The notes: generated from the letters alone by a model not told the origin. Shown: positions 1 through 9,831, counted from the first letter of the stretch. The stretch is 64,000 nt of DNA from an uncultured Lachnospiraceae bacterium (GCA_900315945.1 ONAZ01000008.1:1-64000); one strand, 5' to 3'. Numbers and translations: made by a program.

Positions 1-36
1 AAAAATCAACATTTATAATAATTATATATAAAGAAA

Positions 37-70
37 CAGACCTGCATTGGCAATGGCCAATGCAGGTCTG
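37..70. terminator. 15-bp perfect hairpin, likely bidirectional terminator
   Basis: A perfect 15-bp inverted repeat (37-51 with 56-70, loop AATG) lies before the first gene. It is flanked by A-rich sequence on the left and a looser T-rich stretch on the right, so it could stop transcription in either direction. It probably closes a gene lying left of the window. Confidence 0.7.
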
Positions 71-175
71 CTATTTAGAGACTATTTTTACAGCCCCTTA
101 TTTTTTCTTTTATATGTTTATAAGAACTATCAAATAATGTATTATAAGAGTATATTGAAGGGGGGCATATTATAT

Positions 176-721
176 ATGAAACTATTTCATACTAGTTTTT
201 CTATAGTTGAGAATCCAAGCATTAATGAAGGTAGGGCAAATGCAGATTTTGCTAGAGGGTTCTATCTTTCTGACGACGAGGAATTCTCTAAGAGGTGGGC
301 TCGAAGAAGAAAAGGGATGACAACATACCTTAATAGATATGAACTTGATGAAGAGGGGCTTAATATCAAAACATTCAATCAGGATGAAGAGTGGTATGAT
401 TATATCTTTGCTAATCGCAGAGGAAAGCCTGATAGCCTTAATAATTATGACGTAATAATTGGCCCCATCGCTAATGATACCTTGTATGACACATGGGGAA
501 TGCTTACTAGCGGAGTCCTTGATAAGAGTGAATGTCTTAAGTGTCTTAAGATTGGAAATGTATATCAACAGATTGTAATCAAATCAGAAAAGGCGCTTAA
601 TGCATTACATTTTCAAGGTGCAGATAAATTAGATGCTACTAAGATACAAGAATACAAAGATGCTGTGGCGATAGAAGAAGAAAAATTCCAACAAGAGTTC
701 GCGAAGATCGTTGGAGATTAG
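176..721 (+). CDS. DUF3990 domain protein (ADP-ribosyltransferase-like fold)
   Basis: This 181-residue protein matches the DUF3990 family pattern: an N-terminal LFHTSFSIVENPSI strand, then NADFARGFYLS and a WARRR segment. The family is regarded as related to ADP-ribosyltransferases, but substrate and role are unknown. I place the start at ATG 176, eleven bases after a GAAGGGGGG ribosome site; a longer open frame from base 47 would begin inside the upstream hairpin and lacks a ribosome site. In related bacteria such genes often stand in small clusters with DUF3791 genes; none is visible here. larE follows after 18 bases, so the two may be co-transcribed. Activity is inferred, not shown. Confidence 0.75.
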   Translation: MKLFHTSFSIVENPSINEGRANADFARGFYLSDDEEFSKRWARRRKGMTTYLNRYELDEEGLNIKTFNQDEEWYDYIFANRRGKPDSLNNYDVIIGPIANDTLYDTWGMLTSGVLDKSECLKCLKIGNVYQQIVIKSEKALNALHFQGADKLDATKIQEYKDAVAIEEEKFQQEFAKIVGD

Positions 722-739
722 ATAATTAGGAGTAGTAAT

Positions 740-1546
740 ATGAGTGCGAGAGAAAAGTATGACAAATTATTAGATAGACTAGAATCTCTTGAGAAAGTTG
801 CTATTGCATTTTCCGGGGGTGTAGATTCCACACTACTATTAAAAGCTTCTTATGATGCACTTGGTGATAATGTAATTGCCATAACTGCTAATTCAGCAGT
901 GTTTCCTGAGGGCGAGAATAATGAAGCGAAGGAATTTTGCAAGGCATATGGTATTAGACAACTCACAATAGATTATGATGTAATGAGTGTACCTAACTTC
1001 TGTGACAATCCTTCTAATCGTTGTTATCATTGCAAGAAGAACCTTATGTCTATTATGAGAAATGTTGCTTTGGAAAATGGGATTCAAACTGTAGCTGAAG
1101 GCTCTAATATAGATGATACAAAGGATTATAGACCAGGATTTAAAGCCGTAGAGGAACTTGGTATAATTAGTCCATTAAAAGAAGTGGGTTTAACCAAGAA
1201 AGAGATACGAAATCTTTCTAGAGAGATGAACCTGCCAACCTGGGACAAGCCAAGTTATGCTTGTCTGGCGACAAGAATTCCATTTGGTGATAATATAACA
1301 ATTGATAAGCTAAGAAAGATCGAAGAAGCAGAGGATTTTTTACATAAAATGGGCTTCCTACAGGCAAGGGCTCGTGTGCATGATAACCTCTGTCGCATAG
1401 AAATTGAGACTGAGAAGTTCGAAAGAATAATTGATGAAGATGTTCGTTGCAAGATAGTAAGTAGATTAAAGGAAATAGGATTTGAATTTGTGAGTCTAGA
1501 TTTACAGGGATATGTAATGGGAAGTTTTAAGGCTGACATGAATTAA
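740..1546 (+). CDS. larE: LarE, sulfur transferase for the nickel-pincer (NPN) cofactor
   Basis: LarE is a PP-loop ATP pyrophosphatase that thiolates the pyridinium dicarboxylate mononucleotide made by LarB, giving the pincer ligand for nickel. The 268-residue protein shows the PP-loop SGGVDS at residues 25-30, a CYHCK motif near 98-102, and the conserved PSYACLATR segment with Cys175. That cysteine lies at the place of the sacrificial Cys176 of Lactobacillus plantarum LarE, so a sacrificial mechanism is likely. It follows the DUF3990 gene by 18 bases and precedes a FIST-domain kinase by 25 bases. Its partners larB and larC are about 8.4 kb downstream rather than adjacent. Confidence 0.92.
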   Translation: MSAREKYDKLLDRLESLEKVAIAFSGGVDSTLLLKASYDALGDNVIAITANSAVFPEGENNEAKEFCKAYGIRQLTIDYDVMSVPNFCDNPSNRCYHCKKNLMSIMRNVALENGIQTVAEGSNIDDTKDYRPGFKAVEELGIISPLKEVGLTKKEIRNLSREMNLPTWDKPSYACLATRIPFGDNITIDKLRKIEEAEDFLHKMGFLQARARVHDNLCRIEIETEKFERIIDEDVRCKIVSRLKEIGFEFVSLDLQGYVMGSFKADMN

Positions 1547-1571
1547 GTTAGCCATATATAGGAGGAATAAT

Positions 1572-4500
1572 ATGAGGCAGAAGACCTTTGAAATTGTTTC
1601 GAAAGATGAAGCGATTAAAGTTGCAAATGAGATGAAAAGAATAACTGCGAATTCGTCATATACAATATCTCTTAAAGTTTTGGCATTTGCCCTTTCTTAT
1701 GATGAGACTAAAGATATGATAAGCCCTATATGTGAGGTTTTTCCAGATATAATACTTACAGGAGTATCAGTTCATGCCCTTAGATATCCTGAAGATACGC
1801 AAGACGTCGTTGAATTTGATGATACTCCACTAATTCGTATGTCATTTTTTATGTTCGAGAAAGCTAGCGTCTTACAGATTCTTTATGATTATAGTGAAAT
1901 GAGCCAAGAAGAAGTGCTTATAGATATTAGAAAGAAGATGAAGGATACACCTAACTTAAAGGGAGTTAATGTGTCTTTGGTTGGGCTGTCCTTTAGCATA
2001 TCTGAGTTTCTAGAAGATGTTGCAAAGGGATTCGATGATGTGCCATTTTTTGGAACCTTAGCAGACATGTATTATATATCTGCATTAGATAGAAACGAAC
2101 CGGCATATATTTTCAACACAGATAATCATATAGAAAACGGAGTGGCATTTCTACTATTTACAGGAGAAGATTTATACATTGATGCCAAATGTATATTTGG
2201 TTGGGAACCAATTGGTAAAGCCATGTCAGTAGAGTTGTCTGATCAATCAATTAGTCCAGCAGTTACTACTTTAAAACTAATTGATGGAAACAAACCGGAG
2301 GATATATATAGAAAATATCTGGGGATTGGATTTGATGAGTATTTAACACTTAATACATGTGAATTTCCTATCGCCATTGAGAGAAAAGGACTTCTAATTG
2401 GACGTACACCATATGATTGTAATGAAAATGGGGAGATAATATTCCCAGGTTCTATAAGATCTGATGATAAGGTGAGATTCACATATACCATTCGTGATGA
2501 GTTAATCGAGAATACAGAGAAGGAAACTAGAGATCTTGCGGATTTTATGCCTCAGGCTATAGAACTTTTTGTCTGTGGTAACAGATCTATTGTTCTAAGA
2601 AAAGATGCTGCATTAGAAGCCGCATGTTTTACGCGATTTGTTCCAGACACTTTAGAGTGTCACGCATCAGGTGAAATTTACTTTCATCATGGAAGAGGTG
2701 AGTTTTTAAATAGTACAATTATTGCTGCAGTTTTTCGTGAAGGTGTTATTGATGAAAATGCAAAGCGTCCTGATATAGCTGTGCCAAAGCCTACAAAGAA
2801 AAAGATACTTCCTCTTACAGAAAGATTATCAAGATTTACACAGGCAATGAGTTCAGATCTTGTAGAATATGCAAAGGAGACACAGCGCGCTAATGATGCG
2901 AAGACTGCATTTCTTGCAAGTATGTCACACGAGATTAGAACTCCAATTAATGCTGTTCTTGGAATGGATGAAATGATTCTAAGAGAGACGAAAGAGAATA
3001 CTACACAAAGCTATGCAAGAGATATTATGTCTGCAGGTAAGACTCTTCTTTCTATTATTAATGACATACTAGATCTATCTAAAGTAGAAGAAGGTAAGAT
3101 GGAAATAATCCCAGTACAATATGGATTATCTTCTATAATAAATGATCTTGTGGGAATGATTAAAGACAGAGCTATTAATAAAGGACTGGAATTCAAAGTC
3201 AAAGTTAACGAGAATATACCATACCTTCTTGTTGGCGATGAGATTAGAATAAGGCAGTGTGTTATGAATCTTCTAACTAACGCTGTAAAGTATACTGAGA
3301 AAGGTACAGTAACATTTTCAGTTGACTATAAGAAGAAGGATGATAATAACATTCTTCTGTCATTCTCAGTGGAAGATACTGGAATCGGAATGAAGCCAGA
3401 AGATATGGAGAAGTTATTTGCTCCATATAGGCGAATAGAAGAGAGAAGAAATAGAACCATTGAAGGAACCGGTCTTGGTATGAGTATAACGAGACAACTG
3501 CTTGAACTAATGGGTACGTCTCTGGGCGTAGAGAGTGTGTATGGCGAAGGTTCTGTATTCCATTTTGAGATTAATCAGGAAGTGGTATCCTGGGATGAGA
3601 TTGGAGATTATGCCAAGAGACTTGAAGATATACGTGGCGATAATGAAATGTATCATGAACTTTTCCATGCGCCATCAGCTAAGATACTGATTATTGATGA
3701 CACTGAGATGAATCATACAGTTATGGAAAGCTTTCTTAAGAAGACCTTAGTTCATATTGATAGTGCAATGTCTGGTAAAGATGGACTTGTTCTTGCTAAG
3801 AAGAATCACTATGACGTTATGTTCATAGATCATATGATGCCTGATATGGATGGAATAGAGACATTAAAGCACATGCGCGAAATAGATATTAATAAAGATA
3901 CGCCAGCTATTGCTCTTACTGCTAATGCTATATCAGGAGCAAGAGAGATGTATCTCGAGTCAGGATTTGAAGATTATCTATCTAAACCAGTGGAAGGTAT
4001 GAGATTAGAGAAGATGTTAGCATATTATCTTCCAGATGATAAAATGGAAATGCCAGATGACGAAGTTGTAAATTACGAAGATACTACTACTGAAGAAGAA
4101 TCACCTGATAACCCTAATCTTCCAGATTGGCTTAACAGAATAGAAGAAATAGATACACAAGAAGGAATAAAGAATAGTGGATCTATAGAAGGATACCTGT
4201 CTGTTCTTAGGGTATTTCATGTAACAGCTGCTTCTAAAGCAGATGAGATAGAGGATATGTACAATAATAAGGACATATCTTCATATACTGTCAAGGTTCA
4301 TGCCTTAAAGAGCTCAGCAAGAATAATTGGTGCGAAAGAATTATCTGAACTGGCGAAAGAATTGGAAGTTGCTGGTAATGAAGAAGATATAGAATTTATT
4401 AATGATAATACAGGCAAGTTGCTTAAGATGTATCGTGACCTAGATACTAAGCTATGTGAGTCAGAAAAAGAATACGATTCACGTCCTAGGATTGATAGAG

Positions 4501-4688
4501 CGAAATTAGAAGAAGCATATAAAGCCATGGTTGATATAAGTATGTCAATGGACTACGGCCTAATGGAGACAGTTCTAAGTGAACTTAGAGAGTATCAATT
4601 AGAACCGGAAGATGATGAGAAAGTTTCTAAGATAGAGTCGCTTCTTGCAGAGTTAGATTGGGATGGCATAGCTGACATTGTGAAGTAA
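1572..4688 (+). CDS. Hybrid histidine kinase with FIST sensor, receiver and Hpt domains
   Basis: A 1038-residue cytoplasmic signalling protein with no membrane segment. Order: FIST N and C domains (about 30-385, a predicted small-ligand sensor), HisKA with MSHEIRTPIN and phospho-acceptor His453, HATPase with N box NLLTNAVKY and G boxes DTGIGM and GTGLGM, a receiver with IDDTE and phospho-acceptor Asp753 (FIDHMMPDMDG), and an Hpt domain with His910 in VHALKSSAR. It could therefore run a four-step His-Asp-His relay to an external receiver. The kinase core closely resembles those of the kinases at 46674 and 51836 (shared GMDEMI segment), which points to a paralogous family. There is no DNA-binding or enzyme output domain. 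Ribosome site AGGAGG precedes ATG 1572. Confidence 0.93.
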   Translation: MRQKTFEIVSKDEAIKVANEMKRITANSSYTISLKVLAFALSYDETKDMISPICEVFPDIILTGVSVHALRYPEDTQDVVEFDDTPLIRMSFFMFEKASVLQILYDYSEMSQEEVLIDIRKKMKDTPNLKGVNVSLVGLSFSISEFLEDVAKGFDDVPFFGTLADMYYISALDRNEPAYIFNTDNHIENGVAFLLFTGEDLYIDAKCIFGWEPIGKAMSVELSDQSISPAVTTLKLIDGNKPEDIYRKYLGIGFDEYLTLNTCEFPIAIERKGLLIGRTPYDCNENGEIIFPGSIRSDDKVRFTYTIRDELIENTEKETRDLADFMPQAIELFVCGNRSIVLRKDAALEAACFTRFVPDTLECHASGEIYFHHGRGEFLNSTIIAAVFREGVIDENAKRPDIAVPKPTKKKILPLTERLSRFTQAMSSDLVEYAKETQRANDAKTAFLASMSHEIRTPINAVLGMDEMILRETKENTTQSYARDIMSAGKTLLSIINDILDLSKVEEGKMEIIPVQYGLSSIINDLVGMIKDRAINKGLEFKVKVNENIPYLLVGDEIRIRQCVMNLLTNAVKYTEKGTVTFSVDYKKKDDNNILLSFSVEDTGIGMKPEDMEKLFAPYRRIEERRNRTIEGTGLGMSITRQLLELMGTSLGVESVYGEGSVFHFEINQEVVSWDEIGDYAKRLEDIRGDNEMYHELFHAPSAKILIIDDTEMNHTVMESFLKKTLVHIDSAMSGKDGLVLAKKNHYDVMFIDHMMPDMDGIETLKHMREIDINKDTPAIALTANAISGAREMYLESGFEDYLSKPVEGMRLEKMLAYYLPDDKMEMPDDEVVNYEDTTTEEESPDNPNLPDWLNRIEEIDTQEGIKNSGSIEGYLSVLRVFHVTAASKADEIEDMYNNKDISSYTVKVHALKSSARIIGAKELSELAKELEVAGNEEDIEFINDNTGKLLKMYRDLDTKLCESEKEYDSRPRIDRAKLEEAYKAMVDISMSMDYGLMETVLSELREYQLEPEDDEKVSKIESLLAELDWDGIADIVK

Positions 4689-4841
4689 GACTTATAATGG
4701 AGATGCCATTGCCATAGCAGGATATGGAATATATGCATTTATCAAAAGGCAGATTGGAGAATACTTATTCCTTCAGCAGCAATATGTATCCTTCGATACA
4801 AGTGAACCTATAATATTATTCTACTTAGATTACATTGCCAT

Positions 4842-5117
4842 AATGATTCTGTAATCTTAATATATCCGCTATGGTGGTATTCTATTCCTATGCCGGTTGC
4901 AACATTCTTAGAGCAGAACAGTTTCGATGGAAAGACAATATATTTAATTGCAACACAGGGCAGCAGTGGATACGGCAATACAGTAGGTGAGATTGAAGAG
5001 CTTGCCAAGGGTGCGAAAGTTGTTCCTGTTACAAGTATTTATTGTGAAGATATTCCAGATGCTAGGTCAACACTTTATGATTTAATTAATAATAATTTCA
5101 GTGCAGTTAATAGGTAA
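4842..5117 (+). pseudogene. Flavodoxin remnant
   Basis: From about 4842 one frame reads through a flavodoxin core: SVILIYPLWWYSIPMPV, then FLEQNSFDGKTI, TQGSSGYGNTVGEIEELAKGA and a short tail ending at 5117. This matches the middle and C-terminal half of short flavodoxins, but the N-terminal FMN phosphate-binding loop is missing and no start codon with a ribosome site precedes it. The last expected segment is also short. The 150 bases between 4689 and 4842 hold another open frame (4684-4854) whose GDAIAIAGYGIYAF segment faintly recalls MATE transporters; I cannot confirm that. The whole stretch looks like decayed coding DNA. Confidence 0.65.
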
Positions 5118-5141
5118 TAATCACGAAATTATTTTTTGCAT

Positions 5142-5171
5142 TAGACATTGACTTATAATACCTAGTATAAT
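5142..5171 (+). promoter_or_regulatory. Promoter upstream of the DUF362 gene
   Basis: TAGACA at 5142-5147 and a perfect TATAAT at 5166-5171 are 18 bases apart. The ribosome site GGAGG and ATG 5211 follow. It starts transcription of the DUF362/aldo-keto reductase pair after the flavodoxin remnant. Confidence 0.6.
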
Positions 5172-5210
5172 GATGCTATAACAAGTTAATAATATATTGG
5201 AGGTGTATAT

Positions 5211-6245
5211 ATGGCTATTCGACCTATTCCAGGTGGAAATGGAGATAAGTATGTTCCTTATGACAAGAGAACAGGGGAGAAATCAATCGTATTCTTTACA
5301 AGGGATTTATCGGAAGAAGGAATGCAGAAAATATATGATAGAGTAGCATCTGTCTTAGAAGGCAAGATTGCAATTAAGCTTCATACAGGAGAGGCAGAAG
5401 GACCTAATATTATACCTAGACCTTGGGTGCGCAATCTGATTGAGAAGAAGATTCCTGATGGAACTATTGTAGAGACTAACACTTATTATGAAGGCAGTAG
5501 ATATACAACTGAGCAACATAGAGAGACCTTGAAGATTAATGGATGGGATTTCTGCCCAGTTGATATTACTGACGAGGACGGAGTAGCCACACTTCCTATT
5601 AAGGGTGGTAAATGGTTTGAAGAAATGCATGTTGGTAAGAACCTTCTTAATTACGACTCACTTCTTGTACTTACACATTTCAAAGGACATGTAATGGGAG
5701 GCTTCGGTGGAAGCAACAAGAATATAGGTATAGGATGTGCCGATGGAAGAATTGGTAAAGCCGAGATTCACAGCACGCCTGATAATATGTGGGGCATTGC
5801 TGAAGAAGAATTAATGGAGAGAATCTCAGAAAGTACTAAGTCTGTAATTGATCATTTCGCTCCGCATGTATGCTATATCAATACTATGAGAAATATGTCA
5901 GTATCCTGCGACTGCGAAGGACCGGGGGCAGAACCTGTTGTGACACCAGACATTGGACTTCTTGCATCACTTGATATCTTATCTTGTGACAATGCCTGTG
6001 TAGATCTTATCTACAATCTTCCTAAGGGAGGAGGCAAAGCTTTAATTGAGAGAGTTGAGACTCGTCATGGACTTCGCCAGCTAAGCTATATGAAGGAGCT
6101 TGGTATGGGCAATGACTTATATACCCTTATAGATATTGATAATGTTGAAAAGGAGATTACAGCTGCTGAAGCTGTTGCGGATGTAGAGCCTATTTGGAAA
6201 CCAGATAAGTACAACGTATTCTGGGGCAACAATAAAAGAGGCTAG
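5211..6245 (+). CDS. DUF362 domain protein
   Basis: A 344-residue cytoplasmic protein of the DUF362 family, recognised by LTHFKGHVMGGFGGSNKNIGIGCAD in the middle and by the CDCEGPG and LSCDNACVDL segments. DUF362 proteins are often found fused to or beside ferredoxin modules; their reaction is unknown. This version has no appended 4Fe-4S module of its own. The next gene, 26 bases on, encodes an Fe-S aldo/keto reductase, so the two probably act in one redox pathway. A good GGAGG site precedes ATG 5211. Confidence 0.85.
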   Translation: MAIRPIPGGNGDKYVPYDKRTGEKSIVFFTRDLSEEGMQKIYDRVASVLEGKIAIKLHTGEAEGPNIIPRPWVRNLIEKKIPDGTIVETNTYYEGSRYTTEQHRETLKINGWDFCPVDITDEDGVATLPIKGGKWFEEMHVGKNLLNYDSLLVLTHFKGHVMGGFGGSNKNIGIGCADGRIGKAEIHSTPDNMWGIAEEELMERISESTKSVIDHFAPHVCYINTMRNMSVSCDCEGPGAEPVVTPDIGLLASLDILSCDNACVDLIYNLPKGGGKALIERVETRHGLRQLSYMKELGMGNDLYTLIDIDNVEKEITAAEAVADVEPIWKPDKYNVFWGNNKRG

Positions 6246-6271
6246 TTTATGAGTCGGCAAGGAGGGGACCT

Positions 6272-7387
6272 ATGTCAGATTATTTTGGTAAAGATGTTCC
6301 AAAGCTTGGATTCGGATTGATGAGACTTCCTAGGAAGGGTGTGGTCACAGATATAGAACAAACCAAGAAGATGGTAGATATGTTCATGGAAGCTGGATTT
6401 ACATACTTTGATACGGCCTATGTATATCCTGGTTCTGAAAGCGCAATTAAGAAGGCCTTAGTTGATCGCTATCCAAGAGATAGTTATACGCTATGTACCA
6501 AGATGAACGCTTTCATAACTGGGCTTACTGAGAAGACTGCCAAGAAGCAATTCGAAGCTAGTCTTAAGAGAACTGGTGCAGGATATTTTGATTATTATTT
6601 ACTTCATTCATTAAAGGAGAATAATTATAAGAGATACGATATGTTCCATCTGTGGGACTATGTGAAGGAGAAGAAGGAGGAGGGCTTAATTAAGCATTTC
6701 GGCTTCTCCTATCATGGTGGTCCGGAGTTGTTAGATAAGCTTTTGACAGAGCATCCAGAGGTTGACTTTATCCAATTACAGTTAAACTACGCAGATTGGG
6801 AAAGCAAGTCAATTACATCAAGAGCTAATTATGAGGTTGCAAGAAAGCATGACAAGTCAATAACAGTTATGGAACCTGTTAAGGGTGGTAAGCTTGCCAA
6901 TCCTCCAAAGGAAGTACAGAAATTATTTAAGGATTATAATCCTAATGCCTCATTTGCATCCTGGGCTATAAGATTTGTTGCTGGCTTAGATGGAATTCTT
7001 ACTGTGCTATCTGGAATGTCTAACACAGAACAGATGGCAGATAATATCTCTTTTATGAAGGATTTTAAGCCTCTTAATGATGAGGAGCAGAAGATTATAA
7101 GAGAAGCTCAAAGAATAATAGGTGAATCTAATACGATTCCTTGTACATCATGTAAATACTGTGTTGAGGGTTGTCCTCAGAATATTAGGATACCTGATGT
7201 ATTCGAGGCTATGAATAAGCAACTTGGTAATGGACTCACTAAAGAAGCTAAGGAAGTTTATGAAAAGGCAACATTAGATGCAGGAAAAGCCTCAGATTGT
7301 ATTGAATGTAGGAATTGCGAGAAGACCTGTCCACAGCATTTGCCAATTACCGATAATCTTAAGAAGGCAGTAGAAATGTTTGAGTAG
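6272..7387 (+). CDS. Aldo/keto reductase with C-terminal 4Fe-4S ferredoxin motifs
   Basis: A 371-residue protein. Residues 1 to about 280 form an aldo/keto reductase barrel (KLGFGLMRLP, YFDTAYVYPGSE, YYLLHSL, GFSYHGG). The C-terminal part carries cysteine motifs CTSCKYCVEGCPQN and CIECRNCEKTCPQH, expected to bind two [4Fe-4S] clusters. Such enzymes are common in strict anaerobes and may take electrons from ferredoxin-like partners; the substrate is unknown. The gene follows the DUF362 gene with a strong AAGGAGGGG site and ends just before a hairpin terminator shared with the converging ATPase gene. Confidence 0.9.
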   Translation: MSDYFGKDVPKLGFGLMRLPRKGVVTDIEQTKKMVDMFMEAGFTYFDTAYVYPGSESAIKKALVDRYPRDSYTLCTKMNAFITGLTEKTAKKQFEASLKRTGAGYFDYYLLHSLKENNYKRYDMFHLWDYVKEKKEEGLIKHFGFSYHGGPELLDKLLTEHPEVDFIQLQLNYADWESKSITSRANYEVARKHDKSITVMEPVKGGKLANPPKEVQKLFKDYNPNASFASWAIRFVAGLDGILTVLSGMSNTEQMADNISFMKDFKPLNDEEQKIIREAQRIIGESNTIPCTSCKYCVEGCPQNIRIPDVFEAMNKQLGNGLTKEAKEVYEKATLDAGKASDCIECRNCEKTCPQHLPITDNLKKAVEMFE

Positions 7388-7392
7388 TAAAA

Positions 7393-7419
7393 AAGCAAGT
7401 GCCCATTAGGCACTTGCTT
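7393..7419. terminator. Bidirectional terminator overlapping the ATPase stop codon
   Basis: An 11-bp perfect stem (7393-7403 with 7409-7419) with loop CATTA is followed by T-rich sequence on the plus strand and preceded by an A-run, so it works in both directions. The stop codon of the reverse-strand ATPase gene (7406-7408) lies inside the loop, so one arm encodes the last residues of that protein. Confidence 0.85.
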
Positions 7420-9742
7420 TCTTTTGCATTTTTTTCTTGTGTAATTCACTTAGTTTGTCAAACGAAATTGTAAGCCATCGCATAATAGTTATTTCTGCTA
7501 TGGCGAACACTGCGCACAGGGCAGCAGCATGCACAGAGATGTGTGTTAAGTCGAATAGTTTGTCAAATACTGATGCTCCAAGTAGGAAGCCTGCAATACA
7601 TATAAGGAATACGAACACACGCCATTTGTTAAGAGGCTTAATAATCTGCCATATAATCATAAAGCCAATAACCGACAATAGATATGTACTTGCTGTACTT
7701 ATTTCCGTATATGGTATATTGAATAATTGTCCGAAGAATACCATTACCGCAATGGCGAAGAAGGATGTTATTGCAGCAGGTAAGGCATTATATAAGGTAT
7801 GCCTTATAAAGCTTCCTTCCTGTTTCTTCTCGTTAGGCTCTAGCGCAAGTAGGAATGCAGGGATACCTATGTTAAATGTTGATATAAGCGATACCTGATT
7901 CGGAAGAAGCGGGTAGCTTAATGTAAGTATAATTGAGAATATAGCAAGCAGTAAGGAGAATATATTCTTGTATAGAAAGAGACTTGCAGAACGAGTAATA
8001 TTATTAATATCTCTTCGACCTTCTGAAACTATCTCCTTCATATGTGAAAAGTCGGAATCAAGTAGAACAACCTGAGCGGCTTGTCTTGCAGCATCACTAC
8101 CTGTTCCCATGGCAATTGAACAATCTGCTTCTTTCATCGCAAGAATGTCGTTAACACCATCTCCCGTCATGGCAACTTTCATACCGTTTTCCTTAAGTGC
8201 ATCAACTAATGCTTTTTTCTGCTCGGGCTTAACACGTCCAAATACAGTGTATTCAGTTGCACATTTTTTGAGTTCTTCGTCAGAAGTAATGGTGCTCAGG
8301 TCAATGTACTTTTCTGCGTTTTCAACTCCGGCTTTTGTTGCAACTCGTGATACAGTAAGAGGATTGTCTCCTGAGATAACTTTGATTTCTACATTCTGTT
8401 CTCTGAAATTCTTGAATATCTCCTGTACATTATCTCTAAGATCATTTTGTAGAGCAACAAATAATATAGGAGTTGTACATTCGGCATTTCCTTTAGTTAA
8501 TGCAAGGACTCTTAGACCGCTTCCAGTTCTCTCTTCTATAATTGTCCTACTCTCTTCTAGCTGTGATGAGGTGAGTAAGAATTCTGGAGCACCAAGACGG
8601 TATGTGAATTCTTCAGTAATTACTTCAGAGTATTTTTTCTTAGAGTCAAATGGCATTACTTCTTTACTCTGAATTGGCTCACAGTTAGGGAAATAATCTC
8701 TAAGGGCATTCATAGTAATGTTGTTGTCAGGAACAGCTCGGATATAACTTGCAATAATGTTCTTGGCAGCATTCTTTTCTTCAGAACTACTATTAGAAGG
8801 ATAGAAAACTTCGCTAACGGACATATTATCACTTGTGATTGTTCCGGTTTTGTCAACGCATAGCACATCAACTCTAGCTAAGGTTTCTACACTTCTCATG
8901 TCGTGGAGAAGAACCTTCTTCTGGGCAAGACGCATCGCACTTAGGGCCAATGCTACTGTACATAGAAGATACAGACCTTCAGGAATCATTCCAATTACTG
9001 CACCAACCATTGACTGAACACTATCTGAATAGCTCATCTCATTAACACTGATTGATTGATATATAAGAAGTGCACCAATTGGAATAACAACAATTCCGGC
9101 AACGAGGATAATTCTTTCAATATCACGAATCATCTCAGACTTACCTTCCTTGGTCTTCTTAGCCTTGGCAGTTATCTGTGCAGCATAAGAGTCGGCGCCT
9201 ACTTTTGTAAGCTTCGCAACTAACTTACCAGATACAACAAAGCTTCCGGATTTAAGTTCGCTATCTGCTGTCTTCTGGATCTCATCTGCTTCGCCTGTTA
9301 GAAGTGATTCATTAACACCTGCTTCACCAGATATAACAACTCCATCAGCAGGGATTTGTTGTCCGCTTTCTAGATGTATTACATCCCCCTCCACTAATTC
9401 GTTGGAAGGTACTTTGACTTCATTACCATCTCTTATGGCGGTGTATTCGCTAACATCTAACAGCGCTAGTTTGTCTAACACGAATTTCGAACGAAGCTGT
9501 TGTATGATACCAATTAATGTATTGGCAATAATAATTGGTAAGAACATCAGATTCTTGATTTCGCCTGTTGTAATTATTAGAAATGTTAGTAATGCGAATA
9601 TACCATTGAAATATGTGAACACATTTCTGAATATGATTCTTTTGATGCTCATATCTGATTCGCTTTTTACGTAATTGGTTTTTCCTTGTGAAGTTAATTC
9701 GTCTACTTCTTGTGAAGAAAGACCTAGTTGCTTTTCTTGCAT
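7406..9742 (-). CDS. Cation-transporting P-type ATPase (CtpE-like, possibly calcium)
   Basis: A 778-residue P-type ATPase. Seen in order: N-terminal membrane helices, actuator TGEAD (family TGES/TGEA), transmembrane helix 4 with PEGL, the phosphorylation motif DKTGT, the nucleotide-binding domain, the hinge MTGDGVNDILAMKEAD, and a C-terminal block of about six helices. The PEGL site and absence of N-terminal metal-binding domains or CPx fit the CtpE/Exp7 branch of Gram-positive bacteria, for which calcium uptake has been reported in mycobacteria; here the ion is inferred. The gene runs opposite to its neighbours; an AGAAGGA site precedes the start at 9742. It shares a divergent region with larB. 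Confidence 0.88.
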   Translation of the reverse strand: MQEKQLGLSSQEVDELTSQGKTNYVKSESDMSIKRIIFRNVFTYFNGIFALLTFLIITTGEIKNLMFLPIIIANTLIGIIQQLRSKFVLDKLALLDVSEYTAIRDGNEVKVPSNELVEGDVIHLESGQQIPADGVVISGEAGVNESLLTGEADEIQKTADSELKSGSFVVSGKLVAKLTKVGADSYAAQITAKAKKTKEGKSEMIRDIERIILVAGIVVIPIGALLIYQSISVNEMSYSDSVQSMVGAVIGMIPEGLYLLCTVALALSAMRLAQKKVLLHDMRSVETLARVDVLCVDKTGTITSDNMSVSEVFYPSNSSSEEKNAAKNIIASYIRAVPDNNITMNALRDYFPNCEPIQSKEVMPFDSKKKYSEVITEEFTYRLGAPEFLLTSSQLEESRTIIEERTGSGLRVLALTKGNAECTTPILFVALQNDLRDNVQEIFKNFREQNVEIKVISGDNPLTVSRVATKAGVENAEKYIDLSTITSDEELKKCATEYTVFGRVKPEQKKALVDALKENGMKVAMTGDGVNDILAMKEADCSIAMGTGSDAARQAAQVVLLDSDFSHMKEIVSEGRRDINNITRSASLFLYKNIFSLLLAIFSIILTLSYPLLPNQVSLISTFNIGIPAFLLALEPNEKKQEGSFIRHTLYNALPAAITSFFAIAVMVFFGQLFNIPYTEISTASTYLLSVIGFMIIWQIIKPLNKWRVFVFLICIAGFLLGASVFDKLFDLTHISVHAAALCAVFAIAEITIMRWLTISFDKLSELHKKKMQKKASA

Positions 9743-9831
9743 TTTATAATCCTTCTTTTTATGGTATTTTGAACTATTATAAGAATTATAACAAAAAACG
9801 AGTATAATTACTCACAAATATTTTAATTATT

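Noticed and set aside
8109-8672. 187-codon plus-strand frame within the P-type ATPase gene
   Set aside because: Antisense to conserved ATPase motifs, no ribosome site, no recognisable domain.
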